The notes under the pieces: model-generated
Seen by the model: only the letters and a program-made list of their open reading frames with translations
Databases searched by the model: none
Told to the model about the DNA's origin: nothing
Translations under genes and position numbers: made by a program
From: JACVRX01 sp046726315
Lineage (GTDB): Bacteria > Actinomycetota > Actinomycetes > Jiangellales > Jiangellaceae
Assembly: GCA_046726315.1 (NCBI GenBank)
Contig: JBKPAG010000029.1
Coordinates: forward strand, 1-64,000
DNA length: 64,000 bases
Direction of reading: 5' to 3'
Shown: positions 42,073-51,452 of the stretch, piece by piece
Layout of the letters: every line of letters begins with the position of its first letter
Numbering within the stretch: position 1 is the first letter of the stretch

Positions 42073-42894
42073 ATGTGGAGCGACGCGCCGGTGCGCCGGA
42101 CCGCCGCGTTCTTCGACCTGGACAAGACGGTCATAGCGAAATCGAGCACGCTGGCGTTTTCACGCAGCTTCTATCAGGGCGGGTTGATCAACCGCCGGGC
42201 AGTACTCCGCAGTGCCTACGCGCAGTTCGTCTATCTGGTCGGCGGAGCGGACCACGATCAGATGGAGCGGATGCGTGAATACCTGTCCGGTTTGGTGACC
42301 GGATGGGACGTGCAGACGGTCAAGGACATCGTCGCGGAGACGCTGCACACGATCGTCGACCCGATCGTCTACGACGAGGCAGTGACGCTGATCGAGGAAC
42401 ATCACCTCGCCGGTCGGGATGTGGTGATCGTGTCATCGAGTGGCGCCGAGGTCGTGGAGCCGATCGGGGAAATGCTGAGCGCTGACAGGGTGGTCGCCAC
42501 CAGGATGGTCGTCGGAGAAGACGGGCGGTTCGACGGAACCATCGAGTTCTATGCATACGGCGAGGCCAAGGCGAAGGCCATCTGCGAGCTCGCCGAGTCG
42601 GAGGGGTACGACCTGGCTCGCTCCTACGCGTACTCCGACTCGGCGACCGATCTGCCGATGCTCGACGCAGTGGGCCATCCGTATGCCGTCAACCCGGACC
42701 GCGCGCTGCGACGAACCGCAGCCGAACGGGGATGGCCGGTCTTGGTCTTCTCCAAGCCAGTCGCGCTTCGCCAGCGCGCCTCCTCGATCCGCGACGCGCC
42801 CATGCCGGCGATTGCTGCGGCTGCCATTGGCGCAGGAGCCGCAGCTGCGGGGCTGGCGTGGTACGCATCGCGCCGCCGGGCCCGGACGTCGTGA
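42073..42894 (+). CDS. HAD-IB family hydrolase (Rv3661-like)
   Basis: 273 residues. RRTAAFFDLDKTVIAKSSTL holds the Asp-x-Asp catalytic motif; VVIVSSSGAEVVEPIGEML is motif II (Ser); GEAKAKAICELAESEGYDLA has the motif III Lys; YAYSDSATDLPMLDAVGHPY is motif IV; a hydrophobic tail (PAIAAAAIGAGAAAAGLAWY) may anchor the protein. Similar to SerB-like phosphatases and to the gene next to Ssd in mycobacteria. ATG 42073 is taken; earlier GTG codons (42033, 42051) are possible. GTGA overlap with the next gene. Confidence 0.85.
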   Translation: MWSDAPVRRTAAFFDLDKTVIAKSSTLAFSRSFYQGGLINRRAVLRSAYAQFVYLVGGADHDQMERMREYLSGLVTGWDVQTVKDIVAETLHTIVDPIVYDEAVTLIEEHHLAGRDVVIVSSSGAEVVEPIGEMLSADRVVATRMVVGEDGRFDGTIEFYAYGEAKAKAICELAESEGYDLARSYAYSDSATDLPMLDAVGHPYAVNPDRALRRTAAERGWPVLVFSKPVALRQRASSIRDAPMPAIAAAAIGAGAAAAGLAWYASRRRARTS

Positions 42895-43868
42895 GCAGAT
42901 ACGACGACCCGCCGGACGAGATCCTCGATCTCGGCAAGCCAGGGCGGCGCGAAGGACGCGAGTCGCCCACATCGCTGCCGCCGATGCACATCAGCGAACA
43001 GCCTCCGGGAGACGACGAAAGCGCCGACCGGCCACAGTGGTGGCAATGGACAGTGCTGGTCGTCGCGATGGTGGCGGGCCTGATCGTCGGCGTGCTCGGC
43101 TCGAACGCACGTCGGGACGCGGCCGACCTCGCCGCGGCCGAGTCCGACGTCGACCTCATCATCGGTGCACCCGTCCCCGTCAATGCACCCGACACCCCCT
43201 TCCAAGTACCCATGTACAACGCCGGGCCTCTCGAGGTAGAGCTGCTCTGGGTACGCCCGGAGGGTTGGGACCTCGCGGAGACCGCCGTACGCAATCCGAT
43301 CACGATGCCGCCGGACACATGGGTGACGGTCCGGGTCAGAGCGAGTCCCGATTGTCGCCAATTCGGCAGCCCGGACGTGTTGGAGTTGCGCGTTCGTACT
43401 CAGGCCCGAGAGCAGACCATCTCGCTTCCGATCCCGGCTCCCGGCGCCGTGCTCGAGGCCCACGTGGCGGCGTGCCGACCCTTGGTACCTGTCGGCGTAT
43501 ACGTCGAGGAAGTGCGACTGGTGCCGTCATCATCGCCAGACACGTTGACGATGCGGCTGCAGATGAGGGCCTTCGACCCGAGCCTGCGGTTTGCGCTCGT
43601 CGACATCACGGCGTCCGCTCCCGGGTTTCGGATGATCGATGCCTCGGTACCGGTGCAATTCGAACCGACGCCCGCGCGCTCGTTCCCAGTCGACATCACC
43701 TGGCGAGTCGTGGGCTGCGAAGAGACCCAGATCCTGAATGACGTCAATCTCGGGCTGGAGTTTCAGGATGACGACGGCCGCAAGCAGACCGATGGGGCGC
43801 CGCTCCCCGGGCGCGGCGTCGCCGAGCTGGCCCGCTTCGGTGTCGAGCAGTGCGGCAACACGAGTTGA
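42891..43868 (+). CDS. Hypothetical single-span membrane protein
   Basis: 325 residues. A 50-residue acidic cytosolic part (SRYDDPPDEILDLGKPGRRE) is followed by one membrane helix (WTVLVVAMVAGLIVGVLGSN) and a beta-rich outer part of about 240 residues with Cys residues in SPDCRQFGSP, HVAACRPL, VVGCEETQ and EQCGNTS, plausible disulfides. GTG 42891 overlaps the HAD stop (GTGA). I recognise no family, but an association with the Tad locus is suggested by position. Confidence 0.65.
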   Translation: MSRYDDPPDEILDLGKPGRREGRESPTSLPPMHISEQPPGDDESADRPQWWQWTVLVVAMVAGLIVGVLGSNARRDAADLAAAESDVDLIIGAPVPVNAPDTPFQVPMYNAGPLEVELLWVRPEGWDLAETAVRNPITMPPDTWVTVRVRASPDCRQFGSPDVLELRVRTQAREQTISLPIPAPGAVLEAHVAACRPLVPVGVYVEEVRLVPSSSPDTLTMRLQMRAFDPSLRFALVDITASAPGFRMIDASVPVQFEPTPARSFPVDITWRVVGCEETQILNDVNLGLEFQDDDGRKQTDGAPLPGRGVAELARFGVEQCGNTS

Positions 43869-44133
43869 AATCAACCGCGTCCGTCGGAAGTACGGCAGGA
43901 GCAACCGCGCTTCGATCGGCACTTGCGCAGCGGATTCCCGGCAACGTAAAGATCTTGGCGAAACCCTTCCGACACGCCGAGACGGTCAACTAGAAAGACA
44001 GTACGGCCCGCAAGGACCGCGCACGGCAGATGGGCACCCACGCGGCGATCAGCCCATGTACGGGCAGTTGTCCCGGGTCAGCCGGGGCAACAGACGAGCT
44101 GCACGCCTGGTAACCCGTCTCGACGTGCCAGCG

Positions 44134-44168
44134 GCGGCGCCCCTATTCGGATCATCCTGGGGCGCCGC
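44134..44168. terminator. GC-rich hairpin at the end of the leftward gene
   Basis: Perfect 10-bp stem GCGGCGCCCC / GGGGCGCCGC (44134-44143, 44159-44168) with a 15-base loop that holds the stop codon of the leftward gene. No U-run on either side, as often in actinobacterial terminators. It may stop both the leftward gene and readthrough from the rightward operon. Confidence 0.5.
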
Positions 44169-44874
44169 TCGCATGCGCCAGGGCGTCCTCGGCGCCGCGC
44201 GCATAGGCGTCGCAGCAATGCCGGACCCATGCCGCCACGCCGTCAGGCAGACCCGAAGCGTAGGCCTGGATCAACGGTTGGTACGCACGGGAATCTGCCA
44301 GATGGCCCACTTCGGGGACGCTGAGTCCCAACGTGTCGACTCCTCGCGCTATCAGCAGGATCCGCTCGGCCGCCCGGGCGACGACCCCGGCACCAGGATC
44401 GAACACGTTCATCGCCATCAACTCGCCGTGCACGAGTGCGGCAACGACAACACCGGGCGCTGAACTGTCGCCGGAACCGAGCCGAAGGAGCTGGTCCAGG
44501 CGCTTTCGGTCGACGTTCGGGCGTGGCCGGCCCAGGTCCGCCGGATCTGACAGGTCCCGTGCGGCCAGCAGATGCAGCCGGGCCAGCACCCGGCCCGGAG
44601 TCTGCTGCCAGCTCGCCGCGAGCCGGATCGCCTCTCCCGTTGCACGTAACGCACCCTGAGTGACCGGATCACCGACGACGTTTGGGCTTCCACCGGCCAA
44701 CAACGCCGACGCCAGCGCGCCCCGCACGGCCGACCCAGCCGCCAACCCCGGTGCTGCGTGGCGCACAGCAGGATGCCGGAGGAGCGCGTCGATGGCGTCG
44801 CGTGCATGCGTGGCGGCAACAGGCACCCCGGTCAGCCCGGCGACGTCCGCGAACGGATCGGCTGATGGGCTCAC
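44152..44874 (-). CDS. Conserved actinobacterial protein (Rv3662c-like)
   Basis: 240 residues, helical and Ala-rich. Conserved-looking parts are ARDAIDALLRHPAVRHAAPG, SWQQTPGRVLARLHLLAARD, RLDQLLRLGSGDSSAPGVVV, and VVARAAERILLIARGVDTLG, SVPEVGHLADSRAYQPLIQ. The position beside the HAD gene recalls Rv3662c. Function unknown; often annotated as oxidoreductase without evidence. GTG 44874 chosen because the family block begins shortly after; no clear ribosome site and a start at 44925 remains possible. Confidence 0.6.
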   Translation of the reverse strand: MSPSADPFADVAGLTGVPVAATHARDAIDALLRHPAVRHAAPGLAAGSAVRGALASALLAGGSPNVVGDPVTQGALRATGEAIRLAASWQQTPGRVLARLHLLAARDLSDPADLGRPRPNVDRKRLDQLLRLGSGDSSAPGVVVAALVHGELMAMNVFDPGAGVVARAAERILLIARGVDTLGLSVPEVGHLADSRAYQPLIQAYASGLPDGVAAWVRHCCDAYARGAEDALAHASGAPG

Positions 44875-44997
44875 AGCTGGGACTGTATTTCTGCGGACCC
44901 CTCCGTCAATGGGCGCATGCCGCACGTCGTTTCACGTCGTTCGCTTCGGGTAGCGGGAACGAAGAGCACATTGCACCGGCAAAAGGGAGGCGCACAG

Positions 44998-45564
44998 ATG
45001 ACAACCTCGCTGTCCGGGACGACGATCGCGTTCCTCGCCACCGACGGTGTCGAGCAGGTCGAGCTCACCGAGCCTTGGCGCGCTGTCGAGGAGGCGGGTG
45101 GACGGGCCGAGCTCGTCGCGCCCAAGCCCGGCAAGATCCAGGGATTCAATCATGACGATAGGGGGGATTCCTTCCCTGTCGACCAGCCCATCGGAGAAGC
45201 AGACGCCGGAACGTACGACGGCCTCGTGCTTCCCGGTGGCACCAAGAACCCCGACCGCCTGCGCGCTGACAAGGACGCCGTCGAGTTCGTCCGCGCCTTC
45301 TTCGATGCTGGTAAGCCGATCGCCGTGATCTGCCACGGTCCGTGGACTCTCGTCGAGGCCGACGTGGTGCGCGGTCGGACCATCACGTCCTGGCCATCCC
45401 TGCAGACCGACCTACGAAACGCCGGCGCCAACTGGGTGGACGAGGAGGTCGTCGTCGACGGCAACCTGGTGTCCAGCCGCAAGCCCGATGACCTCCCTGC
45501 CTTCACCCAGAAGTTGGTCGAGGTCGTCGCATCGAGCGCGCACTCCGAGCAGAGCGGCCGGTAG
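44998..45564 (+). CDS. DJ-1/PfpI-family protein (type 1 glutamine-amidotransferase-like)
   Basis: 188 residues. SGTTIAFLATDGVEQVELTE begins the flavodoxin-like fold; YDGLVLPGGTKNPDRLRADK carries the conserved Glu/Gly loop; GKPIAVICHGPWTLVEADVV is the nucleophile elbow with Cys (ICHGP) and adjacent His; TSWPSLQTDLRNAGANWVDE, VVDGNLVSSRKPDDLPAFTQ finish the family. PfpI/YhbO-type members act as proteases, chaperones or glyoxalase/deglycase enzymes under stress. ATG 44998 follows AAAAGGGAGG. Confidence 0.9.
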   Translation: MTTSLSGTTIAFLATDGVEQVELTEPWRAVEEAGGRAELVAPKPGKIQGFNHDDRGDSFPVDQPIGEADAGTYDGLVLPGGTKNPDRLRADKDAVEFVRAFFDAGKPIAVICHGPWTLVEADVVRGRTITSWPSLQTDLRNAGANWVDEEVVVDGNLVSSRKPDDLPAFTQKLVEVVASSAHSEQSGR

Positions 45565-45654
45565 TCTCGCCTCGCCAAGGCCAGGCGTGGGTTGTTGACA
45601 AGGGTGGCGCAGTGGTGAGGTAGGCGGAGAGCCGCTTGCCAGAAGGAGCGCGAT

Positions 45655-47622
45655 GTGACCAGCGAAGCCCTGTCCAACCTCCTCCACGAGGAGCGGCGAT
45701 TCCCACCGTCCGACGACTTCGTTGCGCACGCGAACGCCGGCCGTTCGCTCTACGACGAGGCGGGTGGGGATGTCGTCGCGTTTTGGGAGAGGCAAGCGCG
45801 CGACCTGGTGAGCTGGGACTCTGAGTGGACCCAGGGGCTGGATTGGTCGAACCGCCCGTTTGCCAAGTGGTTCGTCGGCGGTTCGCTCAACATCAGCTAC
45901 AACTGCGTCGACCGGCATGTCGAGGCTGGCCATGGGAAACAGGTGGCCTTCCATTGGGAAGGTGAGCCCGGCGACACCCGCACGGTCACGTACGCCGATC
46001 TCAAGCGGGAGGTGTGCCGCGCCGCCAATGCGCTGACCGAACTCGGTGTCCGCAAGGGCGACCGGGTTGCCATCTACATGCCGATGATCCCGGAGATGGC
46101 GATCGCCATGCTGGCGTGTGCGCGAATCGGTGCCCCTCATTCGGTGGTATTCGGAGGGTTCTCGGCCGACGCGCTGAAGGGCCGGATTCAGGACGCCGAC
46201 GCACGCCTCGTCATCACTGCCGACGGCGGATACCGGCGCGGGTCGGCGAGCCCGCTCAAACCCGCCGTCGACCGGGCCCTGACCGAGTGCCCGGACGTGC
46301 GTACCGTGCTCGTCGTGCGTCGCACCGGACAAGATGTCGACTGGACCGACGGCCGCGATGTCTGGTGGCACGACGTCGTCGACACGCAGAGCGACCAGCA
46401 CGATCCGCAGCCCCACGACTCGGAGCATCCGCTGTTCATCTTGTACACCAGCGGCACAACCGCGAAGCCGAAGGGAATCCTGCACACCACCGGCGGCTAC
46501 CTCACCCAGGTGGCGTTCACACACCGCAACGTCTTCGATCTCAAGCCCGATACCGACGTTTACTGGTGTGCCGCCGACATCGGCTGGGTGACTGGCCACA
46601 GCTACATCGTGTACGGTCCGCTGGCCAACCGGGCGACGTCGGTCATGTACGAGGGGACGCCGGACACGCCGCACAAGGGCCGGTGGTGGGAGATCGTCGC
46701 GAAATACGGCGTCACGATCCTCTACTGTGCGCCCACGGCGATCCGCACGTTCATGAAGTGGGGCGACGACATCCCCGCACAGCATGACTTGTCGTCGCTT
46801 CGGCTGCTGGGCACCGTCGGTGAGCCGATCAACCCCGAGGCGTGGATCTGGTACCGGACGCATATCGGCGGCGGCCGAACGCCCGTCGTCGACACCTGGT
46901 GGCAGACGGAGACCGGCGCCATCATGATCAGCCCGCTCCCCGGGGTTGCCGAGGCCAAGCCCGGCTCGGCAATGTCGCCGTTACCTGGGATCGGCGCTGA
47001 GGTCGTCGACGACCGCGGGGCGCCGGTTCCGAACGGTAGCGGCGGGTACCTCGTGCTCACCCAGCCATGGCCCGCGATGCTGCGCACGATCTGGGGCGAC
47101 GACGACCGCTACCGCGACACCTACTGGTCTCGCTTCACCGACCAGGGGTACTACTTCGCCGGAGACGGCGCGAAGAAGGACGAGGACGGCGATCTCTGGC
47201 TGCTCGGCCGGGTAGACGACGTGATGAACGTGTCCGGTCACCGGATTTCGACCACCGAGGTCGAGTCGGCCCTGGTCTCGCACCCGAAGGTGGCCGAGGC
47301 GGCGGTCGTCGGCGCGACGGATCCGCTGACCGGCCAGGGGATCGTCGCGTTCGTCATCCTCCGCGCCGACGCCGGGGACGGCGGCGAGCAGATCGCCGCG
47401 GAGTTGCGCGATCATGTCGCCACGGAGATCGGCCCGATCGCCAAGCCCCGCCAGATCCTGGTCGTACCCGAGCTGCCCAAGACGAGATCGGGCAAGATCA
47501 TGCGGCGGCTACTCCAAGATGTTGCCGAGCAGCGCGAACTGGGTGACGTCACCACCCTCGCCGATCCGGTCGTCATGAACCTGATCAGCGAGGGGCTGGC
47601 CACGGGCACCACGGAGGACTAG
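45655..47622 (+). CDS. acs: Acetyl-CoA synthetase (AMP-forming)
   Basis: 655 residues, standard length. The phosphate-binding loop is FILYTSGTTAKPKGILHTTG; other motifs are VDTWWQTETGAIMISPLPG and YYFAGDGAKKDEDGDLWLLG, RVDDVMNVSGHRISTTEVES, and the acetylatable Lys in PKTRSGKIMRRLLQD. It turns acetate, ATP and CoA into acetyl-CoA. GTG 45655 has AGAAGGAG just upstream. In M. tuberculosis acs is Rv3667, close to crp as here, and Crp is known there to influence acetylation control. Confidence 0.96.
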   Translation: MTSEALSNLLHEERRFPPSDDFVAHANAGRSLYDEAGGDVVAFWERQARDLVSWDSEWTQGLDWSNRPFAKWFVGGSLNISYNCVDRHVEAGHGKQVAFHWEGEPGDTRTVTYADLKREVCRAANALTELGVRKGDRVAIYMPMIPEMAIAMLACARIGAPHSVVFGGFSADALKGRIQDADARLVITADGGYRRGSASPLKPAVDRALTECPDVRTVLVVRRTGQDVDWTDGRDVWWHDVVDTQSDQHDPQPHDSEHPLFILYTSGTTAKPKGILHTTGGYLTQVAFTHRNVFDLKPDTDVYWCAADIGWVTGHSYIVYGPLANRATSVMYEGTPDTPHKGRWWEIVAKYGVTILYCAPTAIRTFMKWGDDIPAQHDLSSLRLLGTVGEPINPEAWIWYRTHIGGGRTPVVDTWWQTETGAIMISPLPGVAEAKPGSAMSPLPGIGAEVVDDRGAPVPNGSGGYLVLTQPWPAMLRTIWGDDDRYRDTYWSRFTDQGYYFAGDGAKKDEDGDLWLLGRVDDVMNVSGHRISTTEVESALVSHPKVAEAAVVGATDPLTGQGIVAFVILRADAGDGGEQIAAELRDHVATEIGPIAKPRQILVVPELPKTRSGKIMRRLLQDVAEQRELGDVTTLADPVVMNLISEGLATGTTED

Positions 47623-47692
47623 CCCCGCTCTTCAGCGACTTCGCCGCCGTTGTGAAGATCGTCGTGTGCACACCCCGCGCGGCGGCTGCGCG

Positions 47693-49411
47693 TCAGTCGA
47701 GCGCGCGACCAACGGAAACGGCACGAGTGTCCGGTGCGAGCAACCGGGCGGCGTCCGCGGCGAGATCGTCGACCTGTTCCTGCGAAAGGCGTTCCGCCTC
47801 GACTCGCGCCCGGTACACCTCGATTTCGGCGGCTACCCGGTCAGGTGCCCAGCCGAGCACATCGGCGACCAGCTCGGCTGTCGGCGGCGCCGAGTCGACC
47901 CCCCGGTGCGGGAACTCGATCGACACCCGGGTCCGGCGGGTGAGCAGGTCGTCGAGATGCAGTGCTCCCTCGTGCGTAGCGCCGTAGCGCACCTCAGCCC
48001 GGAGGTACTCGTCGGCGCCGGGAAGCGGCTCGAGCAGCGTCGCGTCAGCGGCGGCAGCGTCGAGTACCTCGGGTAGCAGGGAGCCGTACCGCCCGAGCAG
48101 CCCGCGGATCCGCCAGGTCGGAAGCCGGTAGGTTTCGGCCAGCTCGCCGACCTGGTTGAGCAGCGCGGCATAGCCGTCGGCGCCGAGCAGGGGTAGCCGG
48201 TCGGTAACTGAGCCTGGCACCCCACGGTTCAGGTCCTGAGCCGCCATGGTCACGGCCTCGGTCGCCATCACGCGGTAGGTCGTGTACTTGCCGCCCGCGA
48301 CGGTCACGAGGCCGGGCAGCGAGCGGCCGACGGCATGCTCGCGCGACAGCCGAGAAGTGACCTCCGATTCGCCGGCGAGCAGCGGCCTCAAGCCTGCGAA
48401 GACACCCTCGATGTCCCCCCGGGTCAGCGGCTTGGCCAACACCCGATTGACGTGCGCAAGGAGGTAGTCGATGTCGGCGGTACTAGCGGCCGGATGGGCG
48501 AGATCCAGGGTCCAATCGGAATCCGTGGTGCCGACGATCCAGTGGTTTCCCCACGGAATGACGAACAAGACGGAGGCCTCCGTGCGCAGGATCAACCCCA
48601 CCTCGGACGCGATCCGGTCGCGTGGGACCACCAAATGAACCCCTTTGGATGCGCGAACGTCGAAACGCCCCCGGGTGCCCGCGAGCGCCTCGACCTGATC
48701 GGTCCACACGCCGGCGCACACGATCACCACCGCAGCCCTGATCACCGCTGTGTGACCGTTCTCGACGTCGCGTACGTCAGCACCGACGACCCGCCCGGCG
48801 TCCCGCACCAGCCGGACGACCTCAGTCGAGGTCCGCACGGTCGCGCCGTAGTGCGCGGCCGTTCGCGCGACGGACAGCGTGTGCCGCGCGTCGTCGGTCT
48901 GAGCGTCGTAGTACTGGACGGCTCCCACCAACGTGTCACTCCGCAGCGCCGGGCACATGCGCAGTGCCGCTGACCGGGTGAGGTGGCGGTGTCGCGGCAT
49001 CGATCGGGCGCCGCCGAGCGTGTCGTACAGCGTCATACCGGCGCCGACGTATGGCCGCTCCCATACCCGGTGGGTCAGCGGATAGAGGAAGGCGACCGGA
49101 TGGACGAGGTGCGGGGCCAGCCGGGTGAGCATCAGCTCGCGTTCACGCAGCGCCTCGCGGACAAGGGGGATGTCGAGCTGCTCGAGGTATCGCAGGCCAC
49201 CGTGGATGAGCTTGCTCGACCGTGACGACGTTCCGCTGGCGATGTCGCGTGCCTCGACCAGGGCTGTGGCAAGTCCACGGCTAGCCGCGTCGAGCGCCAC
49301 TCCCGATCCGGTGATTCCGCCACCGACGACCAGCACGTCGAACCGATCTCGGGCCAGTCGCCGCCAGGCCTCTGCACGCGCCCCAGGATCGAGCCGCGCG
49401 GCTGCCCTCAC
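47693..49411 (-). CDS. glpD: Aerobic glycerol-3-phosphate dehydrogenase
   Basis: 572 residues. RFDVLVVGGGITGSGVALDA is the FAD dinucleotide motif; SRSSKLIHGGLRYLEQLDIP the substrate region; VHLVVPRDRIASEVGLILRT and LFVIPWGNHWIVGTTDSDWT follow, and the C-terminal domain (RLPTWRIRGLLGRYGSLLPE) is DAO_C. It oxidises sn-glycerol-3-phosphate to dihydroxyacetone phosphate at the membrane and passes electrons to quinone. GTG 49411 overlaps the glpK stop (GTGA); longer starts are excluded. Confidence 0.94.
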   Translation of the reverse strand: MRAAARLDPGARAEAWRRLARDRFDVLVVGGGITGSGVALDAASRGLATALVEARDIASGTSSRSSKLIHGGLRYLEQLDIPLVREALRERELMLTRLAPHLVHPVAFLYPLTHRVWERPYVGAGMTLYDTLGGARSMPRHRHLTRSAALRMCPALRSDTLVGAVQYYDAQTDDARHTLSVARTAAHYGATVRTSTEVVRLVRDAGRVVGADVRDVENGHTAVIRAAVVIVCAGVWTDQVEALAGTRGRFDVRASKGVHLVVPRDRIASEVGLILRTEASVLFVIPWGNHWIVGTTDSDWTLDLAHPAASTADIDYLLAHVNRVLAKPLTRGDIEGVFAGLRPLLAGESEVTSRLSREHAVGRSLPGLVTVAGGKYTTYRVMATEAVTMAAQDLNRGVPGSVTDRLPLLGADGYAALLNQVGELAETYRLPTWRIRGLLGRYGSLLPEVLDAAAADATLLEPLPGADEYLRAEVRYGATHEGALHLDDLLTRRTRVSIEFPHRGVDSAPPTAELVADVLGWAPDRVAAEIEVYRARVEAERLSQEQVDDLAADAARLLAPDTRAVSVGRALD

Positions 49412-50919
49412 GCGTCGTCCTCCACCCAGTCCAGCGTCCGCTGGACGGCCTTGCCCCATCGGCGCATTTCGCGCTCACGCCAGGCGTCGTCGCGGGACGG
49501 CAGCCATCGCCTGTCTTCGGCCCAGTGCTGCCGGAGGTCATCCAGCCCCGACCAAAATCCGACCGCGAGTCCCGCTGCGTAGGCCGCACCCAGCGCCGTC
49601 GTCTCGATCACGACCGGGCGAACGACGGGCACGCCGAGCAGGTCGGCCTGGAACTGCATGAGGGTTTCGTCTACGACCATTCCCCCGTCGACGCGCAGCT
49701 CGCGCAGCGCCACATCGGAGTCAGCCCGCATGGCGTCGATCACCTCCCGGGTCTGGAACGCTGTCGCCTCCAGCGCAGCCCGGGCGATATGGCCGCGATT
49801 GACGTATCGGGTCAATCCCACGATCACACCGCGGGCGTCGGGCCGCCAGTGCGGTGCGAACAGCCCTGAGAACGCCGGCACGATGTACGCGCCGCCGTTG
49901 TCCGCCTCGGTGTTGGCGAGGATCTCGACCTCGTCGGCGCTGTGAATCAGCCCCAGGTTGTCGCGCAGCCACTGGACCAGCGATCCGGTAACCGCGATGG
50001 AGCCCTCGAGGGCGTAGACGGCGGGCTGGTCGCCGAGCCGATAGGCGACGGTGGTCAGCAGGCCGTGCTTGCTCGGCACCACCTCCCACCCGGTGTTGAG
50101 CAGCAGGAAATTACCCGTCCCATAGGTGTTCTTGGCGTCGCCTGGTTCGAAGCATGCTTGCCCGAACGTGGCGGCATGCTGGTCCCCAAGAACTCCGGCA
50201 ACCGGCGTGCCGGCGAGGAACGCAGACGCGCTCGCGCGCCCATACACCTCGGCCGAGGACCGTATCTCGGGGAGCATCGCCATCGGCACACCGATCTCCG
50301 CGCAGATCGCCGGGTCCCATTCCAGGGTGCGGAGGTCCATGAGCATCGTGCGGGCTGCGTTCGTGACGTCGGTGACGTGTACACCGCCGTCGACGCCACC
50401 CGTCATCTGCCAGAGCAAGTAGGTGTCGACGGTACCGAAGAGCAGATCCCCCCGCTCAGCAGCTGCTCGGGCACCATCGACGGCGTCCAGGATCCAGGCA
50501 GCCTTGGGACCGGCGAAGTATGTGGCGAGCGGGAGGCCGGTCGTGGCTCGGAACCGGTCGACGCCGCCGTCCGCGGCGAGCCGGTCGCATATCCGCCGCG
50601 TCCGGGTGTCCTGCCACACGATGGCGCGGTGGACCGGCTTGCCCGTGGCCCGCTCCCATACGACGGTCGTCTCCCGCTGGTTGGTGATGCCGACGGCCAC
50701 GACGTCGCTCGGCTCAGGCACCGCTCGCGCGAATGCTCCCGCTACAACAGCGCGGGTGTTGGCCCAGATCTCCTCCGGGTCGTGCTCGACCCAACCTGGT
50801 CGCGGCAGGTGCTGGGCGTGTTCCAGCTGATGTGCCGCGAAGGGATGCCCGTCCTGGTCGATCAGCAGGCAGCGGGTGCTCGTCGTCCCCTGGTCGATGG
50901 CGACGACGTATCCCGTCAT
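49408..50919 (-). CDS. glpK: Glycerol kinase
   Basis: 503 residues. FGGY-family marks: VVAIDQGTTSTRCLLIDQDG, GWVEHDPEEIWANTRAVV, VGITNQRETTVVWERATGKP, HRAIVWQDTRTRRICDRLAA and GVLGDQHAATFGQACFEPGD with the ATP-binding DQHAA. It makes glycerol-3-phosphate from glycerol; with glpD it forms the uptake/oxidation pathway. ATG 50919 follows GGAGGG. No glpF transporter gene lies next to it, so glycerol may enter by diffusion or a distant facilitator. Confidence 0.95.
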   Translation of the reverse strand: MTGYVVAIDQGTTSTRCLLIDQDGHPFAAHQLEHAQHLPRPGWVEHDPEEIWANTRAVVAGAFARAVPEPSDVVAVGITNQRETTVVWERATGKPVHRAIVWQDTRTRRICDRLAADGGVDRFRATTGLPLATYFAGPKAAWILDAVDGARAAAERGDLLFGTVDTYLLWQMTGGVDGGVHVTDVTNAARTMLMDLRTLEWDPAICAEIGVPMAMLPEIRSSAEVYGRASASAFLAGTPVAGVLGDQHAATFGQACFEPGDAKNTYGTGNFLLLNTGWEVVPSKHGLLTTVAYRLGDQPAVYALEGSIAVTGSLVQWLRDNLGLIHSADEVEILANTEADNGGAYIVPAFSGLFAPHWRPDARGVIVGLTRYVNRGHIARAALEATAFQTREVIDAMRADSDVALRELRVDGGMVVDETLMQFQADLLGVPVVRPVVIETTALGAAYAAGLAVGFWSGLDDLRQHWAEDRRWLPSRDDAWREREMRRWGKAVQRTLDWVEDDA

Positions 50920-50990
50920 GTTGAACCCTCCACCAGTAGCGAGCGGCGTGCGCGATCAAGCCTAGGAGCGTTCGCCCCTAGAGTGCCGGT

Positions 50991-51452
50991 GTGCGTGCCC
51001 GTGCGTTAGCGCAACCATTTCCGGTCGTCCACCTGGACACCGACGCGTTGGAGGCGACCCGTCTCCTGGTCGACCGCGCGCTTCCCGGGCTCGTCGTCGT
51101 CGACAGAGACGGCTTGCCGTTGTTCATACTGCCCGGTTCACAGGTCCTGCGCTTTGCATTACCGGATTACGTCGAGGAGGACCGAACCCTTGCCTCGATG
51201 TACAGCGAAAGTGATGCCGACGCTCTGTGCGAAAGCCTGCGTGGACGCACCGTGCAAGAGCTCATGCCGTCGAAGAAGTTCCTGCCGCGTGGGCAGGCGC
51301 GCCGGCCGATCGTCGCTCCGGACGCCACGCTGATCGAGGTAGCGGCGGTGATGGCCGAGCAGCACTCACCAGTCGTCGCGGTCGTCGACCAAGGGCATGT
51401 CATCGGCGTCATCACCCTGCACCGCCTGCTCGGCGCGGCGCTGCCCGCATGA
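50991..51452 (+). CDS. CBS-domain protein
   Basis: 153 residues with two CBS motifs: FPVVHLDTDALEATRLLVDR, LPGLVVVDRDGLPLFILPGS, and ARRPIVAPDATLIEVAAVMA, SPVVAVVDQGHVIGVITLHR. Tandem CBS pairs bind adenine nucleotides or similar and regulate transporters and enzymes. It overlaps the following transporter gene by ATGA (51449-51452), which strongly suggests that it controls that transporter. The start is GTG 50991; glpK is divergent. Confidence 0.82.
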   Translation: MRARALAQPFPVVHLDTDALEATRLLVDRALPGLVVVDRDGLPLFILPGSQVLRFALPDYVEEDRTLASMYSESDADALCESLRGRTVQELMPSKKFLPRGQARRPIVAPDATLIEVAAVMAEQHSPVVAVVDQGHVIGVITLHRLLGAALPA